A DNA stretch of 64,000 nucleotides. Origin: Eudorina sp. 2006-703-Eu-15. Taxonomy: Eukaryota; Chlorophyta; Chlorophyceae; Chlamydomonadales; Volvocaceae. Location: assembly GCA_003117195.1 (NCBI GenBank), contig BDSI01000010.1, positions 1 to 64,000 of the forward strand, in the 5' to 3' direction. The notes below the pieces were generated by a model. It made no database searches. It saw only the letters and a program-made list of their open reading frames with translations, and had not been told where the DNA came from. Below are positions 34,201 to 47,145 of the stretch, one piece after another. Numbering within the stretch: position 1 is the first letter of the stretch; every line of letters begins with the position of its first letter. The position numbers and the translations under genes were made by a program.

Positions 34201-34615
34201 GTTATTTCGGCCTTGGTCCCGGCGTACTTTCCGGCATGTGGTTCGGCCTGTGGTTCGGCCGGGACTGCGGCATTCTTGGTTACCCAACGTTCCGCTTGCT
34301 GATGTTTTGGTGGCTGTTGACTGTTCGGACGGTGGGGTAGCGGCGTCCTCCGACGTATTGTGTGCGGACATTTCCTTCCCTCCCCCCTCTGGCGGTTGTT
34401 GATTTGTCCCGGGGGGTTCCCGGCTGGTTGGGCGTGGAACGGACCGGATCGCAAGATGCCTGTTTGCCTAATGAGGCGACGGAACTTTTAAAGGGCTGTT
34501 AGTACGCAAGGAGTACGCAGGGAGTTAAGGTACCTGGGAGGTGACGTGGAGGGACGCTGGTCCGGTGCAATGGTTTCAAAAAGCCCAACCCCACAGCTCA
34601 GCACACGGTCGCTAA

Positions 34616-34712
34616 ACACACACACACGCACACACACACACACACACACGGCCCGGCAGATATGTAACGACACACACACACACACACCGGGTTGCATTTA
34701 TAAACACACACA
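34616..34712. repeat. (CA)n microsatellite, interrupted
   Basis: Two to three CA runs separated by short unique sequence. Confidence 0.92.
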
Positions 34713-34738
34713 CATTTATTTGTCGAGTAGCAGCTATG

Positions 34739-34773
34739 TTACAGTGGACCCCACGGGTATTCGATGACAGCCT
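34739..34773 (-). repeat. Copy of the GGGGTCCACTGTAAC dispersed repeat
   Basis: On the minus strand GAGGCTGTCATCGAATACCC runs into GTGGGGTCCACTGTAACAT. It lacks an ATTC tail. Confidence 0.7.
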
Positions 34774-36515
34774 CAGCCGCCTCACCACACACTGCATTCA
34801 CGGATCTGATACCTCACATACGGTACAAACACGTCACGCGAGGGCAAGCCAAGATCTTGCCCACACCTCCGCGCACACCCGTCCGTCGAGGACGAGTCGC
34901 ACGTCCTTCCCCGACCTTTTCCATGCACGGACCGCGCACCCGGGGCCCCAAGGACACGTCGCAAACAGAGCACACGGACCGCCGCCCAAGCAGACGGACG
35001 AGGACCGGACCCAACACCGCATGATATGTACTCCTCCTTTATCGCACGTGAAGCCTCTGCCCCTAATCATTACTTCACACCGCGCACGGTAAAACACGCC
35101 TTATACCTTGCAGTATGCTCGCCAGCCGGTCGTGACGGGGACGGCGCTTCCTGCAGCGGCACGCCCCCCCCCGCGCGCCAAGCCTTAACCACACACATGG
35201 GTCTGGCGAGTCTCTCCGATAAAAAAACCACACGGGCTTGATTAGGCAAGTTTCTTTCCTAAACACATGGCGGCCTGGGTGATTCGGGTTCCTCACGACA
35301 CGCCCAGGTTCGAGCACCCATGCGGCGTACGCACACGGCCTGGCGGCCCCTGCACCTCGCTGTTCACGGCCTGGCGGTTTCTTTTTGCCAAATTGCTTCC
35401 ATCGGGAACGCGCTCACTAGGTGGCTCCTCTCTCTAAACCCCCCCTCCTCGCCCGCGAGCACCGCTGCTACGATGCAGTCGCACAGACTCTCAAGCTTTG
35501 CCACAATTGTTACGACAACCACCAGCAGCGGCGGGGGCACAGGTACGGCGGGTAGAACCCTACAGTCACATCAAACCCTATAGATAACGCCGTACGACGG
35601 CGGCGCACCGGCGGTGTGAGCCTGGGACTACACAGCTCGTGCCTCTTTTATGACCTCAATTTCCACGACTTACGAGAACGAAATGACTCATCGTATGACT
35701 CAAGCAGGTAGCTCAATCTAAGCACGCCGCTTTCCCTACAACCGCTTTACCTACAACCGCTTTACCTACATCAACGATGCCCAAGGCAGGCGCAAGCCGG
35801 TCATCGCCTCCGTCTGCTTCTAGAGGCCGCACCCCTCCACCTGTCCACCTTGAGGCAAACCCCCCGAGTGGCCTGCCTTGATAATTTCTATACGGACGTC
35901 CAGGACGTCCATTCGAGCTGCAGCTCACCCGCTGCCGATCCAACCACGCTGAGCTTGACGGCAAACCCTCGAGGTCCCTCCAAAGCGAAGTCCCATCCCA
36001 TGTTTCCCCCATGTTGTTATCCCCGAAGAGACATCACACCGCGGGAGGCCGCCTGCAGGGGACCACCCCAAGTCCCCGTACACCCCTCCCCGCGGGTGGC
36101 CGTGTGGACCACCACGCATCGCCCGACCGCACGTTGTGGTCACAAAGCCACCCCGCCAACGGTTGGTTCGCCACCCTCGCGCCATTACCGTACATGCTTA
36201 CTTCTGCGCGCCCACACCCGGCCGCCGCCTGCATGTCAATATGCTCTGGACGGAGCAACGAGCGTCGTCCAAAGAACGCACCCCAATCGCAGAAAAAACA
36301 CACACGACCCAAATCGCTTAGCGATGGGATCCAAGACCCTAGATCACCCCATGATCCGGTCCGCGTGCGCAATTCCTGCTGCAGCCCCCACCCCACCCCG
36401 ACAGCCGCGTCCGCGCGCCCCGGGTCAGCGCCACCCCTTACCCCTTCCCGATGTGCGGATGCGGCGTCCGCGCCCGTGCCAATGCTGCTATCCCGTCGGA
36501 ACTCCCGCCCATCAC

Positions 36516-39282
36516 CTAGTACCCATGCCGCGCGTGCGACTGCTGCCTACCGCCCATGCCGTACCCCGCTGCGCTGCCCGACGGCATCCTGCCGCCGCCG
36601 GCCGTTGCCGGCTGCGAGCCGCCCGCGGCATAGTTGTGTCCATCCAGCACGGATCCCCGAGGACGGGTGCCAGCAGCGGCACCGCCGCCACCGCCGTAAT
36701 GTGCCCCGCGGCCGCTGTGCCCGACCACAGCGCCCGGGCCGCCGTTGTACTGCGCCGCACCGGCGCTCGGCTGACGGACGCGTGCGCCGCCGGGCGACGG
36801 CGGCCGGACGTACGTGGCCCGCTGCGCCGCAGCCAGACCGGCGTTGCTGTCGTACATGCCGGCCATGGCGGGCGCCGCGGCCGAGGCGGGCGCGTGCGGC
36901 AGCGCCAGCGGCCTGCGCTGAGCGCTACCGCTCCCCAGCCGGGCGGCGCCCACCGCTGCTCCGAAGCTGCCGCCGCCGGGCAAGTTCCTCTCCGCGTGCG
37001 TCCGCCACTGCTCATCAAACGTGTCGGCCTCGTACTGTGGGGATTAGGCCGGGGCGAAAAGGGCGGCCGGGAAACACGCGTTGGCAAACCACGAACCACA
37101 AGGCAACGACCGACTACACTCTTCAGGCCTGCCTCGGTGCCCGGGCAATTTCCGCCCTCGCTAGGTGGAACACCTTTGGAAGAACCCGAGCCCGCCGCGC
37201 TGCAACTCGCCCGGGCCCAGCCCCCGGCTCCTCGGGTCCTGCGTCGGTATCGCCTGACCCGGTGGGTCCCTGGGTTTGCCCACCTCCCCCCTTGTGTCAT
37301 TCAAGACAGCGAAACCGCGAAAGAGCACACCAGCCGCACGGCCCCGCTTGCGTTGCCCGGCCAACACCAACGCCCCCGGATCCGCCAGCGTGGCCGCCGA
37401 ACCCGGGGAGGGGGCCCCGGGTGTTGGCCCCCGCACGCCCCCCTGCATGGCTGCACTTGCCCGGCCCGTCGCGAAAGAGCGCGCAGCTTGGCGGGTTTCC
37501 TCCCAGCTCCAGCTTCCTTCCCCCTCACCGTATCGATCCCCTCCAGGTCCTCCAGCTGCTGCTCCCGGCCGGTGAGCGCGTCCCGGGTCCGCACCAGCGT
37601 CCGTTGCCGCCCGTCCCCCAGGCCCCGGCTGATGGTCACGGACTCGGTGCCGCTGCGGCCGTCTCGCACCACGGCCTGAGTCTCACGGACCTGAGGGCGC
37701 GCGGGGGGCCGGTGCGGGGTTCGGATGGAAAGCCGAGGGAAGGGACGCGGTTACGGGACGGTGAAGGTGGGGGACATGACCTTCAGCGGCCTTCAGCGAG
37801 TGGCCTTCAGTCTGGCATGGGCATGCAGGGCGAGTGTCCCCGAGGCAATGCACGTGCACGCACGGCTCGCATGGTCCCCGCGCGGCACGCCAGACCAGCC
37901 GCTGACCCAAATCTAACGGACCAAGATCAACCGACCCAGATGGACGAGGGGCAGTGGACGGCCGACAGGCACACTAGCGGACACGTGACGAGGAGCGGAG
38001 TCGTACTCAGTGCTTGTCCGCGCACGACACATACACTTGGATCGATCAGCGACAACAAGATCTAACTCCCGTCTATGACCCAAAACGTACTGCCACCGCG
38101 CTCCCCGCCAAACCCCTTGCCAGCTTCGTTTCTGAATCGGGTTCTTCATGGCACGTCCCCGCCCCAGCAGCCGTGCCCTATGCGGCCGCAGGGCCCGCCA
38201 AGCGGCAAGCTGTGATAAGGCCTCCATTTCACCCCATCGCCGCGGCGCTGTGCCCGTGAACTCACCCCACCGGGCCCCACTCGTGTCGTGCTGGAGGACT
38301 GGTAGGTCACCCCGCCGGGCCCCATCGAGCTGTAGCTGCTGCTGCTGATCATAAACGACGAGCCGCTGCCGCCCCCAGCGGCAGCGCTGGCGAGCGACCC
38401 GAACAGCTGACTGAACGGGTCTGCTCCGTGACCGGGCCATGCCATGGGTGCAGCGGCCGGCGGCAAACGGTGACGTTACACAGCGGTCAGGCTCAAATGA
38501 AGCAAACCCAGGTCAAGGAGCAATGCGTTCCGGCGCGAACGGACCCATCCCTGCACCTACCCATCGGCATGACGTGAGGTGCAGGGATCTGCTGACGCGG
38601 GGGGCTGTGCCGCCGCTGTCGCTGCGATGCACGGTCCTGCGGCGAAGGCTCTGCAAGCCGGACACGGCGGGGGAGACGCGCGAGGAGAAGACTGTTGACG
38701 TGAGCTCGCAGTCATGGCAAACATGGCAGACATGGGCGTCCATGCCGAGCACGCGCCGTGGTTGCGCGCGGGTCGTGCCAGTCGTAACCACAGGAAGAGT
38801 CCACCCCAGCTCCGACCTGTCTATGCAATCTTCAAGCTTTCCCTCCCAGCCTAAAACACATCCATGTCCGCTGCTAACTGCGAAACTACTGGTGCGTTGC
38901 CGGGCTCGGCACGGGTCGGAACCCACCGTCGTCCGGTTCTTCGATAATCGGATCATCCTGAGCAGATGTGGCCCGCACAGAATTACCCGTATCGTCCACT
39001 TCCTCGATGACAGGCTGCTGTCCCTGCGCGCCATCGGAAGGCGAGTGAGCAGAAAATTTCCAACCGAGCAGCTCACGTCGCTCTCTTAAAGCTGCGTACC
39101 CGTGGAGCCTGAGGTTGTGGTGCCGGGAAATATCCAGCTGGCTGGCGGACAACGCCGAATGGATTTGTAAAGAAAGGATCGTTCAACATGGAACCCATCA
39201 TCACGTTCATGGTGGCAAAAGGATCAGAAAAGAAAGGGTCGTTGCCGAACATGCTTCCGAACGGCCCTCCGCGTCCAAACAT
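36516..39282 (-). CDS. MLF: Myeloid leukemia factor (MLF) family protein (371 aa)
   Basis: Five exons on the minus strand: 39282-39100, 39023-38927, 38420-38266, 37690-37529 and 37034-36516. The total is 1,116 nt and all phases match. The N-terminus MFGRGGPFGSMFGNDPFF, with FSDPFATMNVMMGSMLNDPF, is the typical MLF opening. It is followed by an acidic VIEEVDD block, a Ser-rich block (SSFMISSSSYSSMGPGGVTY), QSSSTTRVGPGGVRETQ, then a basic ISRGLGDGRQRTLVRTRD, EQQLEDLEGID and FDEQWR, all in the order seen in MLF1/MLF2 proteins. MLF proteins are chaperone-associated, nucleo-cytoplasmic factors with no known enzymatic activity. The ~150-residue Gly/Ala-rich tail is longer than in animal homologues. 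Exon 3's acceptor has a poor pyrimidine tract but the phase fits. Confidence 0.85.
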
Positions 39283-39320
39283 GACGGGCAAACGTGTTCT
39301 TATGCAAATGTTCGGCACAA

Positions 39321-39325
39321 TTACA
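39321..39325 (-). terminator. TGTAA poly(A) signal of the 99-aa gene
   Basis: TGTAA on the minus strand, 142 nt beyond the stop at 39467 and only 39 nt before the MLF start codon, so the two transcription units nearly abut. Confidence 0.45.
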
Positions 39326-39466
39326 GGCAGAGGAGGAAGCGGATCAGAACTGACAAGTTCAATAATAAACCATAACTATTCTGAGAAGAAGAAAGCAGAA
39401 GGATTTAGTCTTGAAAAGACTATGACATGGCCGTACTCGCGAGACTTTCAATTATAAGTTCTCGGT

Positions 39467-40527
39467 TTAGCTTTTGTAGAAGTTCGCCATGTCAACCTCC
39501 AGGACAAGCTTAGAGTTTTGTTTATGCACCGATACTGCTTCACAGGTATCAATGTCTCGAGACTCTGGAACCTTCGGGACGCCTTCGGGGCCAACCGAAT
39601 ACCTGTTATGGTTAGCAGACTTTTAGACAGACTTTCGGCTAAGATGGTTATGTGCCGCCAGTCAATCACCTTTATCATAATGTTACTGATCTCTGTTGTT
39701 CGCTGCGCCAATCTGACCAACGAGCAACCAAAAGTAATACCCCTTGCTTCACCAAAGCCAACAGCACCTGACCTGAACTCTTGCACGGCGTTCATGCCTG
39801 GTGGCTCTCACCTTCTATGGCCTCACAGCTGCTTGCCTTCGCAGCCAGCCCCAAGGACTGTTCGTGTGCACATTATCAGTCGGCCCTGGTGTCCACTGGG
39901 TCGGCCCGTTTTGACTGGAACGTTAGGAGATCATCAAGTGAGGCCACCATGTCATGCACCGAATATTATTCGGGGGAACACCGGGTGTACACCGAGTGTA
40001 CGTACAGGACCAGGTTCCCCTTTCGACATCTGCGGTCGGGGTTGTCGGTGAAAACGGCCAGGCTTCCAGAATGTCCACGCATGAGCGATTCGTGACAGGA
40101 TCTGCCACACAAAGAAATTCGCAGTGTCCAACATAACAATCGCTTGCTGCGCACAAGTGACGAGATGGCACACAGCGGATTTGGTCCACCGCAGCAGCCC
40201 CCAACGCAGGGGCGACATCAACACGGATGCTGACTTCCCGAAACAATGTGTGCAAAGAGGTCTAAAGTATTGCGATGATGACACGGCTTGGAAAACATGA
40301 ATCGGGCAAACGGTCAACCGGCAGTCGACTTTGAATCTGTGTCCCTTGCCCAATGTATCTTACATATTATCAAGATTATATGTCTCGATGCTGAACATGG
40401 CATGAGGAAGGCTATTGAAAGGAAAGCAGACACGGGCTGTGCTTCCTATTTTGAGTAGAACGATGCCGTACGTTTTGGCTTTTGCCCCTCCATCAACCAC
40501 TTCGCAATATCGTCGTAATTTTTGCAT
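39467..40527 (-). CDS. Unrecognised small protein (99 aa), divergent from the kinesin
   Basis: Two exons on the minus strand, 40527-40364 and 39602-39467, joined at AT|GTAAGA and CAACAG-type sites (phase 2 to 1). They total 300 nt including the stop. The protein starts MQKLRRYCEVVDGGAKAKTY, continues GIVLLKIGSTARVCFPFN, and ends LVLEVDMANFYKS. It has ordinary composition, unlike the low-complexity neighbours, which argues for a real gene. A TGTAA lies at the right distance downstream. No family was recognised. A different 5' exon is possible, because the sequence at 40555-40730 on this strand also reads open (KYYDDKSAIITAKKAVQRC). The 761-nt intron shows nothing. Confidence 0.42.
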
Positions 40528-40714
40528 TTCCAACTTCAAAAGTGAACGGACAGTTTAATGTACTTGCGAAGATTCACCTCTGTCACCGCCTTCCTTTTTA
40601 AGCTGATCCCTTTGCCTGTTGGACTCCTTTGCACACCGTTGGACGGCCTTTTTCGCAGTTATTATAGCTGATTTATCGTCGTAGTACTTTGGTCTGAGGT
40701 GCAGCTGTGGGCTT

Positions 40715-43700
40715 ATGGCGGAGCAAGAGGGGGGCGAGCCCTCCTCGACTATACAAGTATGCGTCAGGGTACGTACCTTTAGGAGTCTGCCTCAGTGTAC
40801 TTGATGTACTCTACTTTTGAGTATTGGCGACTCGGCCTACATGGCTGCAAGTGGCTGTCTGTTGTCTGTATTGCAAGGTCCGACCCCTCAATCCAAGGGA
40901 GCGGGACGAAGGGTTGCGCGCTTGCGTCAGCTTTGATGAGGAAACAAAGCAAGTCGTTCTCTCGGTAAGATAGAGGATGGTGGGAGCTAACTCGGACTCT
41001 GTAGGGTCGAGGCTTGACCGCACTGACAAAACGATGCAGGCGGTGGACAAGAACACGCTGCTGCAGCTCAGAGGTGCAACTGCCAAAGGTTATGCCTTTG
41101 ATCGGCGTTATGGCCAGGACGTGACTTCGGACGCAATTTACGAAGATTGCGTCGCTCAGCTCGTCGAGGCGGTGTTTAAGGTATCCCCACAAATATCAGA
41201 AACAATACCAGATGGTTTGTTGAGCATAATCTGGAGCCCATACTTAATCGTGTGCAGGGCTACAACGCGACAGTCTTGGCCTATGGCCAGACTGGTTCGG
41301 GAAAGACGCACACTATGGCTGGAGGGGAGGGCATACACGGCGTCATTGAGGAGGGTGAGAAAGTGCAGTTATCCCGTTCGATGTAAGACAAACCTTCGAT
41401 GGGTTTGTCTTGTTCGTGGCACACAGGCATCACGCCACGGGTTATTCGGCACATCTTTGCGCTGACGGAAGCCATCCGCAAAAAGGAGAAGCCTGGCGAG
41501 AAGACGCAGGTAGGGTGGGCATGTTAAAGCTGCTGGTTGCAGTCGCCACGGGCGTCGTACAATTGGCCTGGTGTTTGAGTGGAGCATTAAAAGCATCGCC
41601 GGTCTGCAGCCACCATGCGTGAAGGGGACAAGCTGTAGACGTTGTAACAAGCATTGTGCTTGAGATACGCGACCGTCAGATGGGATGATGCGTGTCAAGA
41701 GTGCGCAGCTTCCTCGCGTCATGGGAGATCGGTGCAAAGCAGTGCGTTCGAGGTACGCGACCCTCGCATGGGAAACTGCATAAGGTCAATTATGCACCTT
41801 GCAGGTGGCCGCTTACGGCCTGGAGCTGTACAACGAGGACTTGCGCGATCTCGCTCTGGCTGGAGGGCGGGATGAAACGGCGAAAGGCTGGGATGGGAAG
41901 GGCGGGAGCACCTCCACACTGAAGCTGCAAGAGCGGCCCGTGGGCAAGGATGGGCGCGTGGTGCCCGAGGTACGTGGCTGAGGATCTGCAGGCATGGAAA
42001 TTCGGTGCGGATCGGGACCAGAAGTTTTGGGGCACACTTCTATGGAGGTCGCCCTGCCTCCTGGAGGGCCTCACGTTTACCGTACGTGTGCGAAAGTTGT
42101 TATCAACAAGGTGAGGGTTTATGTGCCAAGCGTGAACAATGAAATGCGTGGTCACAGGTCGTTGGCGTGACGGAGAAGATTGTCACTAACGGGGACGAGC
42201 TGCTCGAGTTCTTCAACATGTGCATGGAGAACCGGTCGACCTCTTCCACAAAGCTGAACGACAGGTGTGCCCACAATAGACAACCTCACCGCATCTTGGG
42301 CACCGCTTGCAGATCGCTTGCAGATCGCTGCGGCTGGTCATATCTGAATGATGTGAACGCCGAGACAAGGCGCGATGCTGCTGTCTCGGTGTGTGCTGCT
42401 GGGTTGTCTAGCGCCGATCCAAACATCTACCCAAATACTGTACGGCAAGATTACTGCCTGTATTTTGCTGTTACACTGTACAGACACGGTCAGCTTTAAT
42501 GGTTGTGGCGTTGGCTGCAGGTCTTCCCGGTCGCATGCAATCTTCACTATCACGGTGCAGCGGACAATCGTTGAGGTGCTCAACGAGCTAGGATCAGATT
42601 TGAAAGCGAAGGTACAGTTCGGCATTGTTTCCTGTCTCGAAGATGCGCGGTGATAAGGTTCAAGCTGGCTCGACCCTGCGGCCTTCCAGGTCCGCACCAG
42701 CGAATTCACCAGCAAGCTGCATCTCGTGGATCTGGCTGGAAGCGAGCGCGTCAAGCGGTCCGGGGTGACGGGCAAGGAGCTCAAGGAGGCCACGCACATT
42801 AACAGGTTGGTTGATGTTGCCCCTCTCGGGGAAAGGCAGCTCCACAGGGTAGACGCGAAAATACCTCCCATGGCGTTTGCACAACGATGCACGGCGGCTA
42901 AAGCCAAGAACTCAACTGTCATACCGACCTGCTTGACGGCGCAAGCTTTTATCAGACCAGATCATCAGGTTGAAATGTCCGCGGGCGGTATGATCCATGG
43001 AAATGAATGCCGCGGACAAGTTCTGTACGGGAAGGATTCCTGACGCACGTTCCCATGAGCAACCCCTGAGTTATCTTGAACGAACACCCTGACGCTGATG
43101 CCCTGGTTTCTGTCCTGGCGTTTGCAGTGGTCTCTTGGCCCTGGGTAACGTGATCGTGGCGCTCGCCGATGACAGCACGGCGGCTGCGAAGCCCTTGGGC
43201 CCCGGAGAGAAGAAAAAGGCGACGCACGTGCCATACCGTGACTCGAAGCTGACACGGCTGCTCCAGGTGGGAGCTGGACTGGAGATAGGAACTTCTTGCG
43301 GTACCTCTCGAAAGTGCCAACGAACTGCCTCCTTTTGTACAGCTCGCTGATGACCCGTCTCTGTTGGGCTTGCGCACGTGATTGGACAGGATTCGCTGGG
43401 CGGTAACAGCCTCACCGTGCTGATCAGCTGCATCAGTCCCTCGGAGTCAGACTTCGAGGAGACGAACAACACCCTGAAGTACGCGAATCGCGCGTGCAAG
43501 ATTAAGAACCAGCCGCTGCCGAACAGGTGTGTACAGGTCGAGCCCGTCCCGCAGTCTGTCCATGGCTTTAGATCGGTGCGCTATGTGTCTTTGACATGTA
43601 GAACGAGTTGCTCTGACGTAGTATGGTGTTACCCTGTCAACAGGTTCACGACGCTGGAGGAGGACCTGCTGCCTGTGATTCCCCAGGCGGGCATGGGTTC

Positions 43701-46700
43701 ATCCCTAGGGATGATGCAATTGCAGGTAAACGGCGTAAGCTCCCGTGACAAGTACTGTGTGATGCGATGTGGGGCACGGTGTTCACGTTCATCACCAAAA
43801 CAGAAGTGCTTTTCCCTGCCACGAGGCACGCACTTGTTTTGATTCTCAGTTACATGTCTCCCCAGGCGTTGCTGGAGGACCATGAGCGGCTAAAGGAGGT
43901 CCGTGAGCGGCGTGATCGGGAGCGCAAGGAGAAGGAGGCCAAACGAGCCGCTGCTCTCATGCAGCTGCGGGAGGAGCAGATGAAGGCAAAGGGCTTCCAG
44001 CGGCTTCGTGCAACGCAGTACGACGAGCTGCGGCGGCGGTTAGCGGGTGGCGCGGGGGCGAGCATTCCGACCGACCAGGTATGGCCCCGGTTTTTCGTCT
44101 GGTCCTACAAGGTCGTGTACATCCCTTGTAAGGGGCATTGACCGTAATGCCTGCATGCTAGTTGACATGACGCCTGCTATCTTAAGAGTGTGGTACTACA
44201 TGTCGACTCGACCTTGGTCCTGATATCTACAATGGCTGACTCCAGTCGCCCCGGCCGGCTGTCTCCATGGCTGGTTATTTGGTAGGTCATTGGCGACGAG
44301 CTGCTGAAAGGCTTCGGCCAGCGTCTGCGGCTCAACCACCCGATGGCGACCTCGGTCGACAGCCTCGCTGGCATTGGATCGGCGGGCCCTGCGTCGGCGC
44401 GGCGGTCACACCCAACACGGCCGATGAGCAGTCGGAGTACGAAAGTCCTGCCGAACACCGAGGAGTCGCCCGGTGGGACGCCGTCTACGGCACGTAAGCC
44501 AGCATTTTGTGCATGGGATGATATACGCAATAGAACAGTCTACGCCTGTTGGTTTGTAAGATAAGCCTACATCTTTACACCACCGGTTTGCATAGGGTAC
44601 AGCGCAGGTTCGGGTCCTACGAAACAGCAGGGCACGTTCAGCTTATTTTTTCCTACCCCCCTGCTTGCAGGGCCCCGACCAGGCACCTCCACGGCGAAAG
44701 CCGTGGGGAAATCCAGCTTCGCTGCATGGCTCGCATCGCAAGAGGCGGGCACTGGCGAGGGTGTGGGCAGCACGGCAGACAGCGAGTACGGTGGCACGGA
44801 CGACTTCGTGGTGGGTCCGGCAGGAGCATTGATTCCACTTCGTTCTCTGGTGGTCGAGGAGTCAGAAAATATTGCTTCGTCTTTCGTATGGTGCCACGCA
44901 CCTGTTCTTGAGCTCAGCGACGGCCAAATGCAGTTCATCATATGGGTTTCATTTCCTTGCAGGACGGCGAGGGCGAAGTGGGCACTGAGGATTACGCTGG
45001 TGGCGAGCACGGGGATGAGTCCATGTTCGCTGAGGAAGAAGATCCCGTGGAGGGCGAGGGCGGTGATGCGAACGGGGGCGACTCAATGTTTACGGAAGAA
45101 GATCCGTCCGCGGGCAAGGGCGACGAAGGGAGCGCGCCAGCAGCCTCGAAGTCGAAGTTCCGGAGGGCTCAGCAAAAAGCAGGTAGGGACAGGGCGCAGG
45201 TTCCCGAAATGGTGACGTGGCGGACTTCATGGGATCAGGAATGATTGCTTGCTCGCATGGCGACAAGAGGGTGTGTTTAAATTGTTCCTATGCAGGCCCT
45301 GATGGATCTGCGGGGGCAACCGCCGTGGACGGCAGCGCGGCTTCCTTAACGGAGCTCGAGCAGGCCGCTCAGGCACCACGGGGCAGCGAGGAGGTGGATG
45401 CTAGCGGCCCAGGGGAAACAGTGGAGCCGGTCGATAGCGGGGCCCTTGATGAGGGCGCTGACGATGGCGGTGCTGGCGACGGGGGCTATGACCTGCTCGA
45501 CGAAGGCGAAGTGCCGAAGCTTCTTGCGCGGTTCAAGGTAAAGTGATGAAACTCACGTGAATGGTTTAGGATGCGCGCACTGAATGTCTGGTTTCGGCGT
45601 AGTGCAAGAGAACCCTGGGTCCTGTCATTGGTCGACATGAGCTGCATGCACGGAGGCGCGCTTGTCTAAGAAGTTGTATTTGAAGGCCACAAGTCGGTGA
45701 TCCGCTAATCCGCTCAGAGGCGTTTTTCGTGTCGGCCCTGTAGGTCAACCAGCACGACACGTTGGCGGTCTTTAAAGCCTGCACGAAAGAGGACTTCAAG
45801 GACGTCATCAGCCTGTTGCCGGAGAACACACCACTCCCTGCGTCGGACAAGATGACGTACTTGCTCGCACGGCTCGAGGTAAGCGTGGTTATGGAGGTGT
45901 TGCCTATCTTGGCCTGACAGTTGAGAGTGTCACATTGCATCTTGAAGCATTAACCGTGTACGGTACCTGCACCTTACAGGTGAATCCGGGCCGAGACATG
46001 GCTGCTGCGCTGCTCACGGTAGCAACCGGCGAGGCCACGATGAAGGAGGCCGTGGGCCCGGCTGTCGGCTGCCTGATGGCCACGTTCGGGACCAACATGA
46101 TCGCCTCGTGCATCTTCGACTTTGACGACCCGGAGGATCTCAGGTGCGAGGTCTGCGTCTCCAGGTTGCCAGCGACCTCCGAGTGTAGACGTGTTCTGTG
46201 ACACAAGCGTGCTTTTCACATTCGACATTTCTGTCTGAAAGTCGATAGTCCGTGTACTGGTCTTCACGCCTTGCGCTTAACTCCAGGTACTACGGTGTGG
46301 ACGAGCGAATTGAGCTGTGGGGCCTTCAGATCCCGCACACAAGCGTGCGGCCCGCCTTGGCGGAAGGGCTGACAGAGGAGCAGGCGTTGGCGGCCGCTGG
46401 TGAGTATCCGGTGTCTTGTGCTGTAACTCCTGCGCCTTCGTCGGACGTTCACAGCCAACGCATTGCAGGTTGGCTTGGTATTATGAATGAGGGAATTGTA
46501 GCAGAAGGCGTTGTCGAAAGCAACATGGATGCCCCTGATGTGATTTAATTATCTCGTTGCTGATAATAGTTGCCCTATTTGTGCCTTCGATATCCCCAGA
46601 ATCCACCAAGGACAGCACCATCACCTGGAGCTCGGTCGACCGCCTGAACATGTCCATCGGCCTGCTTTACGCGCTCTGCAACCACGCCATTGAGAACGGC

Positions 46701-47145
46701 ATTCGCTGCGGTTTCTGCGTGCCGCGCCCGCAGCTGCTAAAGCGCTGGATGCAGGTCAGGTTATGTGGTTCACTCGCGATGCGCGGAAATCGCACGGACT
46801 TTGTGTTACTCATCGTCATTGCCTCTAGCAGATGCAGACCATCAGGAATTCACGACGGCTCGTGGTATCTGTTCTCGTTGGGTCTGTTGCTACGGCATTG
46901 CATGCCATTCACGGCATACTACTTAACGGCATATGGCAAAACAACTGACGTGCCGCAACCGCCTTGGCATCTTCGGGTTTTCCGTGCAGGCTGGTGTGAA
47001 GATGGAGCAGGTGAAGACGTCGCTGACGCTCATTTACCCGCAGACGGCACACGACTACGAGTACTACCGGGCGTCCACAGTTGCATGGTTCATGGTGGCC
47101 GAGGTAAAGGCCAAGCTGGAGCGCGTTCTTGGCATTGTGCATTGA
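40715..47145 (+). CDS. Kinesin with N-terminal motor and novel C-terminal domain (1,014 aa)
   Basis: Twenty-two phase-consistent exons: 40715-40768, 40878-40964, 41040-41180, 41258-41354, 41427-41509, 41805-41969, 42158-42264, 42521-42611, 42690-42805, 43128-43266, 43390-43526, 43644-43725, 43866-44078, 44286-44493, 44671-44810, 44963-45182, 45296-45537, 45744-45878, 45980-46143, 46287-46399, 46600-46754 and 46990-47145. The motor has [17 protein letters not shown]-loop GQTGSGKT (about 104-111), switch I SSRSHAIF (about 246), switch II DLAGSE (about 289-294) and [11 protein letters not shown]. It is a plus-end-type N-terminal motor that would walk on microtubules. Residues 434-504 form a basic coiled coil, 510-774 are low-complexity and acidic, and 775-1014 are a conserved-looking globular domain I cannot assign ([46 protein letters not shown]). 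Which kinesin family is not clear from sequence alone. Confidence 0.88.

Larger units (their letters stand above)
31281..36515. other. 5.2-kb convergent intergenic region, no confident gene
   Basis: It lies between the ends of the patatin-like and MLF genes. It holds the patatin 3' UTR (the only TGTAA I found is distant, 32685-32689), a (CA)n tract, one copy of the GGGGTCC-type dispersed repeat and many short unsupported frames. Frames around 32720-32930 and 32290-32620 look mildly protein-like in more than one frame and could be decayed mobile-element sequence, but no motif was recognised. Confidence 0.4.

Noticed and set aside
36011..38065. 609- and 684-aa plus-strand ORFs across the MLF gene
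   Set aside because: Arg/Pro-rich antisense shadows of GC-rich exons; the minus-strand MLF model has family motifs in order and exact phases.
39448..39795. Minus-strand 115-aa ORF resembling a reverse-transcriptase fragment (LSWRLTWRTSTKAKPR)
   Set aside because: The neighbouring frame fits the last exon of the 99-aa gene with correct splice phase; no RT catalytic motif is present in any frame.
40555..40730. Minus-strand open frame with KYYDDKSAIITAKKAVQRC opposite the kinesin 5' end
   Set aside because: It has no ATG in frame, would need upstream exons antisense to the kinesin start, and joins the 99-aa gene only through weak sites. Kept as a note in that entry.
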